Assembly (NCBI RefSeq): GCF_027622875.1
Contig: NZ_JAPZVP010000004.1
Span: 62,001-126,000, forward strand
From: Glycomyces luteolus
GTDB lineage: Bacteria; Actinomycetota; Actinomycetes; Mycobacteriales; Micromonosporaceae
Reading direction: 5' to 3'
DNA length: 64,000 bases
The translations under genes were made by a program, and so were the position numbers. The notes beneath the pieces were generated by a model that was not told the origin of the DNA, searched no databases, and saw only the letters and a list, made by a program, of their open reading frames with translations. Below, piece by piece: positions 1-8,930 of this stretch. Each line of letters begins with the position of its first letter. Position 1 is the stretch's first letter.

Positions 1-270
1 CGCGTCCTCGGACGCGACGCCGAGATCGGCTCCCTCGAAGTCGGCAAGCAGGCCGACATCGCCTTGTGGGACCTCACCGGCCTCGGCCACGCCGGCATCG
101 CCGACCCCGTCGCCGCCCTCGTCCTCGGACCGCCCGCCCCGCTGCGGCTCCTCACCGTCGCCGGGAATCCGATCGTCGAACATGGCGAACTGCGCACCGC
201 CGACACCGCGACCCTCGCCGGCGACCTCGCCACCGCCAGCGCGAACCTCAGGGAGGCCCGCGATGCCTGA
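1..270 (+). CDS. 8-oxoguanine deaminase / guanine-deaminase-like amidohydrolase, C-terminal part (5' end outside window)
   Basis: The gene enters from before base 1; the last 89 residues are seen. They contain the amidohydrolase tail signature GSLEVGKQADIALWDL followed by GLGHAGIADPVAALVLGP, which I recognise from actinobacterial 8-oxoguanine deaminases found in purine-degradation operons. The catalytic metal ligands lie upstream of the window. Its 3' end overlaps the start of the xanthine dehydrogenase subunit gene by 8 bases, so the two are probably translationally coupled. The enzyme would deaminate 8-oxoguanine to urate, or guanine to xanthine, feeding the downstream genes. A general amidohydrolase role cannot be excluded from the tail alone. 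Confidence 0.75.
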   Translation, partial: RVLGRDAEIGSLEVGKQADIALWDLTGLGHAGIADPVAALVLGPPAPLRLLTVAGNPIVEHGELRTADTATLAGDLATASANLREARDA

Positions 271-2542
271 ACCCGCGAACCCCACCGGGCCTGCGCCCGC
301 AATGACTCCGACCCCGCCGACAAGGGCAGCCGGCGGGGTCGGAACCCCACCTCTGGGAACCGGGGGCGTCGGGTCCAGTCCCGCCCGCCCCGACGCCGAG
401 GCAAAAGTGAACGGCGCGTTCGACTACGCCTCCGACCTCAGCTTCCCGGGGATGCTGTGGGGACACACCCTGCGCAGCCCCCACCCGCGCGCCCGGATCC
501 GCTCGATCGACACGACCGCCGCGCAGGCGATCCCGGGCGTCGAGGCGGTCCTGACAGCCGCCGACGTCCCGGGGAAGCTCCATTACGGGCTCATCGAGGA
601 CGACCAGCCCGTGCTCAGCTTGGGTGAGGTCAACTACCAGGGCGAGCCGGTCGCGATCGTCGCCGCCGGGTCCCTCGACGTCGCCCGCCGCGCGGCCGAG
701 CTGATCGAGGTCGACTACGAGCTGCTCGAACCGCGCTGCGATCCTGAGGACGCCCTCGAGGCGGGGAGCTTCTTCAGGTACCAGCCCGTCCGCCTCGGCG
801 ACCCGGACGCGCAGGTCCCGGCCGCGGTGGTCGCGCGCGAGTACGTGGTCGGCATGCAGGACCAGGCGCCGCTGGGCCCCGAGTCCGGTGCGGCCGTGCC
901 CACGGCCGACGGCGGCGTCGAGCTGTACGTCGCGACCCAGTGGGTGCACTCCGACCTGGAGCAGATCGCGCCCTGCCTCGGCCTGGAGCCGGACCGCATC
1001 CACATCGCGATCGCGGGGATCGGCGGCGCGTTCGGGGCCCGCGAGGACCTGTCCGTGCAGGTCCACATGGCGATGCTGGCGCTCGCGACCGGGCGGCCGG
1101 TGAAGATGATGTACGACCGGGCCGAATCCTTCGTCGGCCATGTGCACCGCCACCCGGCGCGGATGCGGTACGAGCACGCGGCGGACGCGGACGGGAAGCT
1201 GCTGTACGTGAAGGCCCGCATCGTCCTCGACGGCGGCGCGTACGCCTCCACGACCGAGGCCGTGGTCGGCAACGCCGCCTCACTCGCGGTGGGGCCCTAC
1301 GAGGTCGAGCATGTGAGCGTCGACGCGTGGGGCGCTCGCACCAACAACCCGCCGTGCGGGGCGATGCGCGGCTTCGGCGGCGTCCAGACCTGCTTCGCGT
1401 ACGAGTCCCAAATGGACGCACTCGCTGAGGCGCTCGGACTCTCGCCCGTCGAGTTCCGCCGCCGCAACGCGGTCGCCCAGGGCTCCAAGCTCATCACCGG
1501 CCAGATCGTCGACGCCTACGACCCCGAGCGGGCCGACGACGGCAGGCCGTTCTCGCCGCTCGCGGACATGCTCGGCCGCTTCAAGGAGATCCCGGTCCCG
1601 GCAGTGCCCGCCGGGCGCGACATCGTCGACCTGCCCGGCGGCACCGGCAACACCACGCACGGCGAGGGCGTCCGCCGCGGCGTCGGCTACGGGGTCGGGC
1701 TCAAGAACGTCTGCTACTCCGAGGGCTTCGACGACTACTCGACCGCCAGCGTCCGCGTCGAACGCGTCGACGGGCAGACCGTCGCGTTCGTCCACACCGC
1801 CGCCGCCGAAGTGGGCCAAGGGCATTGGAGCCTGCAGGCGCAGATCGCCCGCACCGAGCTCGGCGTCGACCGGGTCGAACTGCTGCCCAACGACACCAAG
1901 GCCGGCTCCGCCGGGTCCTCCTCCGCCTCCCGGCAGTCGTACATGACCGGCGGCGCCGTCAAAGCCGCCTGCGAGGCCGTGCGGGAACTCCTGCGCGACC
2001 GCGACCTCGCCGACGGGCCGGTCGAGGCGACGCGCGTGTTCCGCCACCGCGAGACCAAACCCATGGACCCCGTGACGGGCCAAGGCGAGTCGCACGTCCA
2101 GCTCGCCCTGTGCGTCCACCGCGCCACCGTCGACGTCGACATCGAACTCGGCCTCGTCAAGGTCGTCGACCTGACCTGCGTGCAGGACGTCGGGAAGATC
2201 ATGAACCCCGCCGCCCTCGAAGGGCAGATCCACGGCGGCACCGCTCAAGGGCTCGGCCTCGCCGTCATGGAGGAGATGATCACCGAGCAGGGACGCGTCA
2301 GGAACGCCTCCTTCACCGACTACCTCATCCCCACCATCCTCGACATGCCCCCGATGCGGCTGCGCATCGTCGAGAACGCCGACCCCGAAGCGCCCTACGG
2401 GCTCCGCGGCGCGGGCGAACCGCCCACGCTCTCCTCGACGCCCGCGATCGTCGCCGCCATCCGGGACGCGACGGGCCTCGCACTCACACAGATCCCGGTC
2501 AGGCCCGAACACCTGACCGCCCACCTCGGGAGGCAGCCATGA
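263..2542 (+). CDS. pucD: Xanthine dehydrogenase, molybdopterin-binding subunit (PucD/XdhA type)
   Basis: This 759-residue protein is the molybdenum-cofactor subunit of a multi-subunit xanthine dehydrogenase, which oxidises hypoxanthine and xanthine to urate in the cytoplasm. Family motifs are visible: GGAFGARED near residue 253, GAMRGFGG near 368 (Arg region at the substrate site), EVGQG near 520, and GAGEPPT near 717, which holds the conserved active-site glutamate. I chose the ATG at 263 because GGGAGG lies six bases ahead and it overlaps the previous stop; a longer frame from 182 would add a Pro-rich stretch unlike the family. Residues 1-50 are Pro/Gly-rich and poorly conserved. The FAD and 2Fe-2S subunits are not in the window. 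XdhC follows with an ATGA overlap. Confidence 0.9.
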   Translation: MPEPANPTGPAPAMTPTPPTRAAGGVGTPPLGTGGVGSSPARPDAEAKVNGAFDYASDLSFPGMLWGHTLRSPHPRARIRSIDTTAAQAIPGVEAVLTAADVPGKLHYGLIEDDQPVLSLGEVNYQGEPVAIVAAGSLDVARRAAELIEVDYELLEPRCDPEDALEAGSFFRYQPVRLGDPDAQVPAAVVAREYVVGMQDQAPLGPESGAAVPTADGGVELYVATQWVHSDLEQIAPCLGLEPDRIHIAIAGIGGAFGAREDLSVQVHMAMLALATGRPVKMMYDRAESFVGHVHRHPARMRYEHAADADGKLLYVKARIVLDGGAYASTTEAVVGNAASLAVGPYEVEHVSVDAWGARTNNPPCGAMRGFGGVQTCFAYESQMDALAEALGLSPVEFRRRNAVAQGSKLITGQIVDAYDPERADDGRPFSPLADMLGRFKEIPVPAVPAGRDIVDLPGGTGNTTHGEGVRRGVGYGVGLKNVCYSEGFDDYSTASVRVERVDGQTVAFVHTAAAEVGQGHWSLQAQIARTELGVDRVELLPNDTKAGSAGSSSASRQSYMTGGAVKAACEAVRELLRDRDLADGPVEATRVFRHRETKPMDPVTGQGESHVQLALCVHRATVDVDIELGLVKVVDLTCVQDVGKIMNPAALEGQIHGGTAQGLGLAVMEEMITEQGRVRNASFTDYLIPTILDMPPMRLRIVENADPEAPYGLRGAGEPPTLSSTPAIVAAIRDATGLALTQIPVRPEHLTAHLGRQP

Positions 2543-3558
2543 GGGACATCGCCGCGACACTCCGCGCCTGGATGGACGAAGGGAAACCGTTCGCGCTGGC
2601 CTCGGTGGTCGGCACCGAAGGGTCTTCGCCGCGCCCGCTCGGCACGGCGCTCGCCGTCGACGCTGACGGCACTGCCGTGGGCGGCGTCTCGGGCGGCTGC
2701 GTCGAGGCCGCCGTCTACGGTCGCTGCCAGGAGGTCCTCGAGACCGGGACGGCCGCGGTCGACACCTTCGGCTCCACCGAAGAGGAACGGTTCTTCCTGG
2801 GCCTCACCTGCGAAGGCACGATGGACGTGCTCGTCGTCCGGGTCGAACCGGACGATCCCGCCATCGCCGCCGCCCTCGACGCGGTCCTCGGAGGCGAGGC
2901 CGTCTCGCTGGTGCGCGCCGTGGAGGGCCCCGACCTGGGCGCGGCGGTCGCCATGAGCGCCAACGGGTTCGCCGGGCGCCTCGAACTCGGCGCGATCGAC
3001 CTGCCGGCCGCTTCGGGCCGCGTCGGCCCCTTCGCCGTCGAGGCCTACAAGCCGCCGCCCGAGCTCTACGTCTACGGCGCGGTCGACTTCGCCGCGCCGA
3101 TCGTGCGGATCGCCAAGACGGTCGGTTTCCGAGTCACCGTGTGCGACGCGAGGCCCGTGTTCGCCACCGAGATCCGCTTCCCCGACGCCGACGCGATCAT
3201 CGTGGACTGGCCGCACCGCCACTTCGACGCGGCCGAGATCGAAGCGACCACCGCCGTCGTCGTCCTCACCCACGACGAGAAGTTCGACCTGCCGCTCCTC
3301 GAACGCGCCCTCGTCTCCGAGGCCGGGTACATCGGCGCCATCGGCTCCCGCGCCACTCACCGCGACAGGCTCGAACGGCTCCGCGAGGCCGGAATGGGCG
3401 AGGAGGCGCTCGCCCGCCTCCGCTCGCCCATCGGCCTCGACCTCAACGGCCGCACCGCCGAAGAGACCGCCATGTCGATAGTCGCCGAGATCATCGCCGT
3501 CCGAAACGACGCCCGCGCCGGATTCCTGACGGAGGCCGAAGGCCCCATCCACCACTGA
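2539..3558 (+). CDS. xdhC: XdhC/CoxI family molybdenum cofactor insertion protein
   Basis: The 339-residue product has the two XdhC regions: an N-terminal XdhC/CoxI domain (VVGTEGSSPRPLG, then GGVSGGCVEAAV with the conserved Cys) and a C-terminal Rossmann-like domain (ELYVYGAVDFAAPIV, VTVCDAR, then YIGAIGSRATHRDR). Family members bind the molybdenum cofactor, protect or sulfurate it, and load it into xanthine dehydrogenase. The ATG overlaps the pucD stop as ATGA, which fits stoichiometric co-expression with its client. It could serve other molybdo-hydroxylases too, but the position argues for xanthine dehydrogenase. Confidence 0.9.
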   Translation: MRDIAATLRAWMDEGKPFALASVVGTEGSSPRPLGTALAVDADGTAVGGVSGGCVEAAVYGRCQEVLETGTAAVDTFGSTEEERFFLGLTCEGTMDVLVVRVEPDDPAIAAALDAVLGGEAVSLVRAVEGPDLGAAVAMSANGFAGRLELGAIDLPAASGRVGPFAVEAYKPPPELYVYGAVDFAAPIVRIAKTVGFRVTVCDARPVFATEIRFPDADAIIVDWPHRHFDAAEIEATTAVVVLTHDEKFDLPLLERALVSEAGYIGAIGSRATHRDRLERLREAGMGEEALARLRSPIGLDLNGRTAEETAMSIVAEIIAVRNDARAGFLTEAEGPIHH

Positions 3559-3644
3559 CCCGCGGCACGACCGCCGCATCCGACGCCGCGGCCGAGCCGA
3601 CCGCGAACCGCGACACCAGCAACCGAACACCGAAGGAGCCGACG

Positions 3645-4040
3645 ATGGTCCACATGTTCCTCAACGGAGGCGGCATGAAAGGCGGCAACCTCCACCACCT
3701 CATCGGCGGCGCGCCCTTCGTCGGCCCCGCCACCACCCTGCCGATCTACCGGCTCCACTCGGTCGGCGACGACCACCCTGCCCTCCAAGCGGCGCCTGAA
3801 GGCCGAGGCGCGGCCATCGAAGGCGAGCTCTACGACATCGACCTCGCCGTCCTGCGCACCTCCCTCCTGCCGGCCGAACCCGCCGACCTCGAACTCGCCG
3901 TCGTCGGCATGGCCGACGGCACCGAAGCCCTCGGCATGCGCCTGCGCGACGACTGCGCCGACCTGCCCGAACTCATCGACATCACCGCCCACGGCTCCTG
4001 GCGCGCCTACCGCGCCGCGAAAGCCGAGGCCGCCCCATGA
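3645..4040 (+). CDS. Stand-alone allophanate-hydrolase C-terminal-like protein (gamma-glutamylcyclotransferase fold)
   Basis: A 131-residue soluble protein that resembles the C-terminal domain of allophanate hydrolases: MFLNGGGMKGGNLHHLIGG at the start, YRLHSVGDDHPAL, IEGELYDI, and a DITAHGSWRAYRA tail. AAGGAG at 3633-3638 sits ahead of the ATG. In allophanate hydrolase this domain handles the N-carboxycarbamate intermediate, but here there is no amidase partner in view. Its place between xdhC and allB suggests a role in handling nitrogen released from purines or ureides; that is inference. No signal peptide or membrane segment is seen. The gap to allB (4041-4224) holds no gene. Confidence 0.65.
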   Translation: MVHMFLNGGGMKGGNLHHLIGGAPFVGPATTLPIYRLHSVGDDHPALQAAPEGRGAAIEGELYDIDLAVLRTSLLPAEPADLELAVVGMADGTEALGMRLRDDCADLPELIDITAHGSWRAYRAAKAEAAP

Positions 4041-4224
4041 CCCGAACGCGCCCCCGCCGCGCCGCGCCACCGGAGCCGCCGACCGCACCGCGGCGACCCG
4101 CCGCCTGAGGAGCGGACCGACCCGGCGCCACCGCAGCGGCCCGGCCCGGGCCACGCAACGCCCGCGCCGCCGTCCGCTCCACCTCCGATCCTTCGACGTA
4201 ACCGAGCGAGCACCTGGAGTCACC

Positions 4225-5577
4225 ATGATGACCGACCCCTACGACATCTCCGCTCCCGTCATCTACGACCTGGTGCTCCGCTCCCGCCGCACCGTCCTCC
4301 CCGACGGCGAACAGCCCGCCGCCGTCGCCATCGCGGGCGAGCGCATCGCCGTCATCGGCGACTACGACGAACCCATCCCCGCCCACCGCACCGAAGACCT
4401 CCGCGACCACGCCCTCCTCCCCGGCCTCGTCGACACCCACGTCCACGTCAACGAACCCGGCCGCACCCACTGGGAAGGCTTCGCCACCGCCACCAGGGCC
4501 GCCGCCGCAGGCGGCGTCACCACCATCGTCGACATGCCCCTCAACAGCCTCCCGCCCACCGTCGACACCGCCGCGCTCGCCGCGAAACGCGCCGCCGCCG
4601 AAGGCAAGACCTGGGTCGACACGGGATTCTGGGGCGGCGCCGTACCCGGCAACGACACCGACCTCAAAGGCCTCCACGACGCGGGCGTCCTCGGCTTCAA
4701 ATGCTTCACGGCCCCCTCCGGCGTCGACGAATTCCCGCCGCTCGACACCGCCGCCCTCCACCGCGCCTGCGCCACCGTCGCCGCCCTCGACAGCCTCCTC
4801 GTCGTCCACGCCGAAGACCCCGCCCACCTCCACGAGACCCGCAGCGCCCCGAGCTTCGCGACCTTCCTCGCCACCCGGCCCCCCGAAGCCGAGACCAGCG
4901 CCATCCGCGAGGTCATCGCCGCCGCCAAGGCCACCGGCGCCCGCGTCCACCTCCTCCACCTCGCCGCCGCCGAAGCCCTCCCCGAAATCCACGCCGCCAG
5001 GCAGGACGGCGTCCGCATCACCGCCGAAACCTGCCCCCACTACCTCACCCTCGCCGCCGAGCACATCCCCGACGGCGCCACCGCCTACAAATGCTGCCCG
5101 CCCCTCCGCGACGAAGCCAACCGCGACGCCCTCTGGGACGGACTCCGGGACGGCCGCATCGACATCGTCGTCACCGACCACTCACCCAGCCCACCCGCCA
5201 TGAAAACCGCCGACTTCGCCACCGCCTGGGGCGGCATCGCCTCGATCCAACTCGGACTCCCCGCCATGTGGACCGAAGCCCGCCGCCGCGGCCTCGCGCT
5301 CCCCGACCTCGCCCGCTGGATGTGCACCGGCCCCGCCGACCTCGTCGGCCTGCACCGCAAAGGCCGCATCACCACAGGCGCCGACGCCGACCTCGTCGCC
5401 TTCGACCCCGACCGCGAATGGACCGTCCACGCCGAAGACCTCCTGCACCGCCACCCCGTGACCCCTTACGACCGCCAGGCGCTCACGGGCAAGGTCGTCT
5501 CGACCTGGCTGCGCGGCAAGCGCATCGACACCGACGCCGCGCCGCGCGGCCGACAACTGCGAAGGAGCCCCCGATGA
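4225..5577 (+). CDS. allB: Allantoinase
   Basis: A 450-residue cyclic amidohydrolase that opens allantoin to allantoate. Metal-site motifs in order are DTHVHVNEPGR near residues 70-80, GFKCFTAPSG near 157-166 (the Lys expected to be carboxylated), VVHAED near 193-198, ETCPHYLTL near 268-276, and VVTDHSPS near 315-322. A CTGGAG sequence precedes the start; the second ATG at 4228 is also possible. The gene ends with an ATGA-type overlap into the allantoicase gene, so the two successive steps are coupled. Related dihydropyrimidinases lack the NEPGR pattern, which supports allantoinase. Confidence 0.93.
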   Translation: MMTDPYDISAPVIYDLVLRSRRTVLPDGEQPAAVAIAGERIAVIGDYDEPIPAHRTEDLRDHALLPGLVDTHVHVNEPGRTHWEGFATATRAAAAGGVTTIVDMPLNSLPPTVDTAALAAKRAAAEGKTWVDTGFWGGAVPGNDTDLKGLHDAGVLGFKCFTAPSGVDEFPPLDTAALHRACATVAALDSLLVVHAEDPAHLHETRSAPSFATFLATRPPEAETSAIREVIAAAKATGARVHLLHLAAAEALPEIHAARQDGVRITAETCPHYLTLAAEHIPDGATAYKCCPPLRDEANRDALWDGLRDGRIDIVVTDHSPSPPAMKTADFATAWGGIASIQLGLPAMWTEARRRGLALPDLARWMCTGPADLVGLHRKGRITTGADADLVAFDPDREWTVHAEDLLHRHPVTPYDRQALTGKVVSTWLRGKRIDTDAAPRGRQLRRSPR

Positions 5578-6617
5578 CCGACGTCTCCGTGCCCGTCCCC
5601 GAGCCCCGCCCCGGCGACACCCCTCCCGCCCCCGACGACTGGCGGACCCTGCCCGACCTCGCCGCCCGCGCCCTCGGCGGATCCGTCCTCGCCGCCAACG
5701 ACGAGTCCTTCGCCGAGAAGGAAAGCCTCATCCGGCCCTACCCCGTCCTCCACCAATCCCACACCTTCGGCCACAAAGGACAGCTCTACGACGGCTGGGA
5801 GACCCGCCGCCGCCGCGAACCCGGCCACGACTGGGCACTCGTCCGACTCGGCGCCCCCGGCATCATCCACGGCATCACCATCGACACCGCCTACTTCACC
5901 GGCAACTACCCGCCCCGGATCTCCGTCGACGCCTGCCGCATCGACGGACACCCCGCCCTCACCGAAACCCTCGACGCCCCCTGGCGACCACTCGTCCCCA
6001 TATCGGAAGCCAAGGGCGACAGCGTCAACGAATACACCGTCAACGACCCGCGCCGATACACCCACGTCCGCCTCAACATGCACCCCGACGGCGGCATCGC
6101 CCGCCTCCGCGTCCACGGCACCCCCGTACCCGACCCCAAGGGATTCGCCGACCTCCCACTCGACCTCGCCGCCCTCACCAACGGCGCGGCGATCACCGGC
6201 GCCTCGAACGCCTTCTACTCCAACCCCATCGGCGCGATCATGCCCGGCCTCCCCACCAGCCAAGCCGACGGCTGGGAGACCGCCCGCCGCCGCGAACCCG
6301 GCCACGAATGGCTCGACGTGCGCCTCGCCGGACGCGGCGTCATCCGCATCGCCGAACTCGACACGACCCACCTCAAACACAACGCCCCCGGCCACGCCGC
6401 GATCGAAGCCCACGACGGCGACACCGCGTTCGAGCTGCTGCCCCGCACCAGCCTCCAACCCGACACGCCGCACCGCTTCGCCCTCGACAACGACCGGCCC
6501 GCGACCTCGGTGCGGCTCAACATCTACCCCGACGGCGGCATGGCCCGACTGCGCCTCTACGGCCGCCTCACCGACGAAGCGCTGGCGGAAATGCGGCGGC
6601 GGTTCGCGGCGGCCTAG
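5574..6617 (+). CDS. alc: Allantoicase
   Basis: A 347-residue protein with the two tandem beta-sandwich repeats of allantoicase. Each repeat carries DGWETRRRREPGHDW or its near copy DGWETARRREPGHEW, followed by a VRLN-type stretch with HPDGGIARLR or YPDGGMARLR. It cleaves allantoate to ureidoglycolate and urea. GAAGGAG lies at 5561-5567 and the ATG overlaps the allB stop, so this appears to be the last gene of the purine operon. The frame is intact and of normal length. No ureidoglycolate lyase or urease gene is visible downstream. Confidence 0.93.
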   Translation: MTDVSVPVPEPRPGDTPPAPDDWRTLPDLAARALGGSVLAANDESFAEKESLIRPYPVLHQSHTFGHKGQLYDGWETRRRREPGHDWALVRLGAPGIIHGITIDTAYFTGNYPPRISVDACRIDGHPALTETLDAPWRPLVPISEAKGDSVNEYTVNDPRRYTHVRLNMHPDGGIARLRVHGTPVPDPKGFADLPLDLAALTNGAAITGASNAFYSNPIGAIMPGLPTSQADGWETARRREPGHEWLDVRLAGRGVIRIAELDTTHLKHNAPGHAAIEAHDGDTAFELLPRTSLQPDTPHRFALDNDRPATSVRLNIYPDGGMARLRLYGRLTDEALAEMRRRFAAA

Positions 6618-6620
6618 CGC

Positions 6621-6632
6621 TATCCTGCGGCG
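6621..6632 (+). promoter_or_regulatory. -10 element TATCCT for leaderless csaA transcript
   Basis: TATCCT at 6621-6626 is followed by six bases and then the csaA ATG at 6633, with no Shine-Dalgarno sequence. A transcript starting six or seven bases after this -10 would begin at the start codon itself. The same arrangement recurs before several genes of this window. Confidence 0.5.
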
Positions 6633-6992
6633 ATGACCGAACCCACCGAGACCCCCGAGGCCAGCTCCGCCGAGGAGTTCTTCCGCACCGAGATCCGCGC
6701 CGGCCGCGTCGTCAAGACCGAGGTGAACGCGAAGGCGCGCGTCCCCGCGTACAAGCTGTGGATCGATTTCGGCGCGCACGGCGTCAAGCAGTCGAGCGCG
6801 CAGATCACCGCCCGCTACAGCGCCGAAGAACTGGTGGGGCGCATGGTGGCGGCGGTGACGAACTTCCCGGCGCGCCGCATCGCGGGCTTCAAGTCGGAGG
6901 TGCTGGTGCTCGGCGTCCCCGTCGAGGGCACGGATGAAGTGGTGCTGCTGGCCCCCGACGCGGACGTCCCGCTCGGCGCACGGATCGCCTGA
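6633..6992 (+). CDS. csaA: CsaA-type tRNA-binding / chaperone-like protein
   Basis: A 119-residue protein with a single OB-fold tRNA-binding domain similar to CsaA and the MetRS C-terminal domain. FFRTEIRAGRVVKTEVNAKAR and KLWIDFG are followed by SSAQIT, and the domain ends with VPLGARI. In Bacillus CsaA was described as an export-related chaperone; the tRNA-binding role is inferred from the fold. It starts 15 bases after allantoicase but probably has its own leaderless promoter. It converges with the next gene, with only six bases between the two stops and no obvious terminator. Confidence 0.85.
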   Translation: MTEPTETPEASSAEEFFRTEIRAGRVVKTEVNAKARVPAYKLWIDFGAHGVKQSSAQITARYSAEELVGRMVAAVTNFPARRIAGFKSEVLVLGVPVEGTDEVVLLAPDADVPLGARIA

Positions 6993-6998
6993 CGGTCG

Positions 6999-7718
6999 CT
7001 AGGTCCGGATCGCGGTGTACACGGTGTTCGAGGAGCGGCCGCCGGTGTAGGGGTTGTCGAACCACACCCGCTTGGCCTTGACGGCGGTGAAGACCTCCAT
7101 GAGGACGGTCATGAACTCCGGCTCGGGCGGGTCGTCGGACCAGATCGCGAACACTCCCGCGGGTTTCAGGTGCTCGGCCATGGCCCGCAGGCCCGCCGGG
7201 GTGTAGAACTCGGCGTGCGGCGAGTGCAGGACGCGGCTGGGGGAGTGGTCGATGTCGAGCAGGATCGCGTCGAAGGTCCGGCCGGGCCGCTCGGGGTCGA
7301 AGCCGTCGGCGCTCGTCGCGGCGGCGAAGAAGTCCGCGCACGCCAGGTGCACGCGTTCGTCGGCCGCGAGGCCGACCGTGTCGGGCAGGAGGTCGCGCTC
7401 GTGCCAGTCGATGACCGCTTCCGAGTACTCGATCACCGTCAGGTCGCGCACCCGCGGGTCCTCGAGGGCCGCGAGCGCGGTGTAGCCGAGGCCGAGACCG
7501 CCGACGATCACCTCGAGGTCGCCGGCGCTCTCGACCCGGGCGAGGCCGAGGTGCGAGAGTTCCCGCTCGGCCACCGTGAACAGGCTCGACATGAGGAAGT
7601 CCTCGTCGAGCTTGACCTCGTAGACCTCGGCCCGCACCTCAGGGTCGTACCGCCGTCGCAGGCTGATCTCGCCCATCGGCGAATCACGCCAGCCCAGTTC
7701 CTCGAATCGCGTCATCAC
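6999..7718 (-). CDS. Spermidine-synthase-like class I methyltransferase-fold protein
   Basis: A 239-residue protein with the Rossmann fold of spermidine synthases: VIVGGLGLGYTALAAL (nucleotide-binding glycine loop), LTVIEYSEAVIDWH (acidic strand end) and FDAILLDIDHSP. The HAEFYTPAGL and GVFAIWSDDPPEPEF stretches are typical of a spermidine-synthase-like family in actinobacteria. Its N-terminus lacks the usual spermidine synthase beta-hairpin domain length, so true polyamine synthesis is uncertain. A GTG at 7718 and an ATG at 7715 are both possible starts. No operon partner is obvious. Confidence 0.7.
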   Translation of the reverse strand: MMTRFEELGWRDSPMGEISLRRRYDPEVRAEVYEVKLDEDFLMSSLFTVAERELSHLGLARVESAGDLEVIVGGLGLGYTALAALEDPRVRDLTVIEYSEAVIDWHERDLLPDTVGLAADERVHLACADFFAAATSADGFDPERPGRTFDAILLDIDHSPSRVLHSPHAEFYTPAGLRAMAEHLKPAGVFAIWSDDPPEPEFMTVLMEVFTAVKAKRVWFDNPYTGGRSSNTVYTAIRT

Positions 7719-7764
7719 CGCACCATCGAACCATCAAAGGTCCAGCGTGCGGCAACCCGCACCG

Positions 7765-8694
7765 CTAATAGCCGTTCGCGACCACGTTGTGGAGCGGTTC
7801 ACCGGCCGCGAAGCGGCGGATCTGGTCGCCCACGCGAGGGTAGACGCGTTCGATGAAGCCGTGGACCGCGCCGCCCACGTGCGGGGTCACGATCGCGCCC
7901 TCCAAGCCCCACAGCTCGTGGTCGGCGGGGAGCGGTTCGGGCTCGGTCACGTCGAGGGCGCAGCGCAGCCGTCCCGAGGCGACCTCGGCGGTCAGTGCGG
8001 CGGTGTCGACGATCTTGCCGCGGGCCGCGTTCACCAGGAGCGCACCGTCGCGCATGCGCGCCAGGAACGCCGCGTCCACCAGGCCCTCGGTCTCGGGGGT
8101 CAGCGGCACCATGACCACCACGACGTCGGCTTCGGGGAGCAGCCCGGGCAGGTCGGCGAGCGTTCCGACGCCGGGCCGCGCGGTCCGGGCGACCATGTCG
8201 ACCTTCATGCCGGAGGCCTCGAACCGGCGCGCGACGGCCGCTCCGATGGAACCGGCGCCGATGATCACCGCGGTCTTCCCGAACAGCGTCGCGCCCCAGG
8301 CGAGCTCCCATTTGCCCTCGGCCTGGTTGCGGGCGAACACGTCGAGCCGCCGGACCGAGGCGAGGGTCGCGGCCATCACCCATTCGGCCGTCACTTCGGT
8401 GTGCGCGCCGCGGTTGTTGCAGAGCAGCACGCCGTCGGGGACGAGCGGCACCCACTGCTCGACGCCGGCGCTGAGCAGCTGCAGCACTTTGAGGTTCGGC
8501 ATGTCCTTCAGCACGGGCGGTGTCGCGTACGACATCCCGGGCAGGGTGGCCTTGGGTGCGGCCGGGGGCACCAGGAAGGCGACATCGGCAGAGGCGGACG
8601 GGTAGTCGCCGCCGTCGTACACCTCGACGACGACGCCGTCGGGAACCGGGCCGAGCCGGTCGAGCCCGGCCTCGTGGGGAATCCATGCTTTCAT
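7765..8694 (-). CDS. D-isomer-specific 2-hydroxyacid dehydrogenase, NAD(P)-binding
   Basis: A 309-residue dehydrogenase of the phosphoglycerate/glyoxylate reductase family. The nucleotide-binding loop GAGSIGAAVARRF lies near residue 145. VNAARGKIVDTAAL carries the conserved Arg, LDVTEPEPLPADHELW the Glu, and TPHVGG the catalytic His. The substrate cannot be read from sequence; hydroxypyruvate/glyoxylate or D-lactate-type acids are possible. I start at the ATG at 8694 because an internal -10 (TACGAT) lies six bases upstream of it, whereas a longer frame would run through that promoter. It is a single-gene unit. Confidence 0.85.
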   Translation of the reverse strand: MKAWIPHEAGLDRLGPVPDGVVVEVYDGGDYPSASADVAFLVPPAAPKATLPGMSYATPPVLKDMPNLKVLQLLSAGVEQWVPLVPDGVLLCNNRGAHTEVTAEWVMAATLASVRRLDVFARNQAEGKWELAWGATLFGKTAVIIGAGSIGAAVARRFEASGMKVDMVARTARPGVGTLADLPGLLPEADVVVVMVPLTPETEGLVDAAFLARMRDGALLVNAARGKIVDTAALTAEVASGRLRCALDVTEPEPLPADHELWGLEGAIVTPHVGGAVHGFIERVYPRVGDQIRRFAAGEPLHNVVANGY

Positions 8695-8700
8695 GCGGCC

Positions 8701-8706
8701 ATCGTA
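8701..8706 (-). promoter_or_regulatory. -10 element TACGAT for leaderless dehydrogenase transcript
   Basis: On the minus strand TACGAT is followed by GGCCGC and then the ATG at 8694. The six-base spacing and lack of a ribosome binding site indicate a leaderless mRNA. No strong -35 was found. Confidence 0.5.
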
Positions 8707-8930
8707 GGGACCGCCGCCCGCCCGCCTTGCGCCGAGACCGACCGGAAGGCGAGCACCGATCACAGCAGTGGTCCGCCGATCGCCGTGGCGCTCTGCGGCA
8801 CCGGTTCAGTCGCGGCGTCCGATGCCGGCGAGTGCCCGTCCGCCCATCTCGACCGATACCCGCGATGCCGCCCGGCCGTCTCGTCCGATGTCGGCGGCCT
8901 CGACCCCCAGAGCGTTCCTCCCCTTCCCTC
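8707..8930. other. Intergenic region without a recognised gene
   Basis: About 220 bases between the dehydrogenase start and the histidine kinase stop. It holds the upstream part of the dehydrogenase promoter and the 3' flank of the kinase operon. I see no convincing reading frame, RNA gene or strong terminator hairpin here. Confidence 0.4.
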
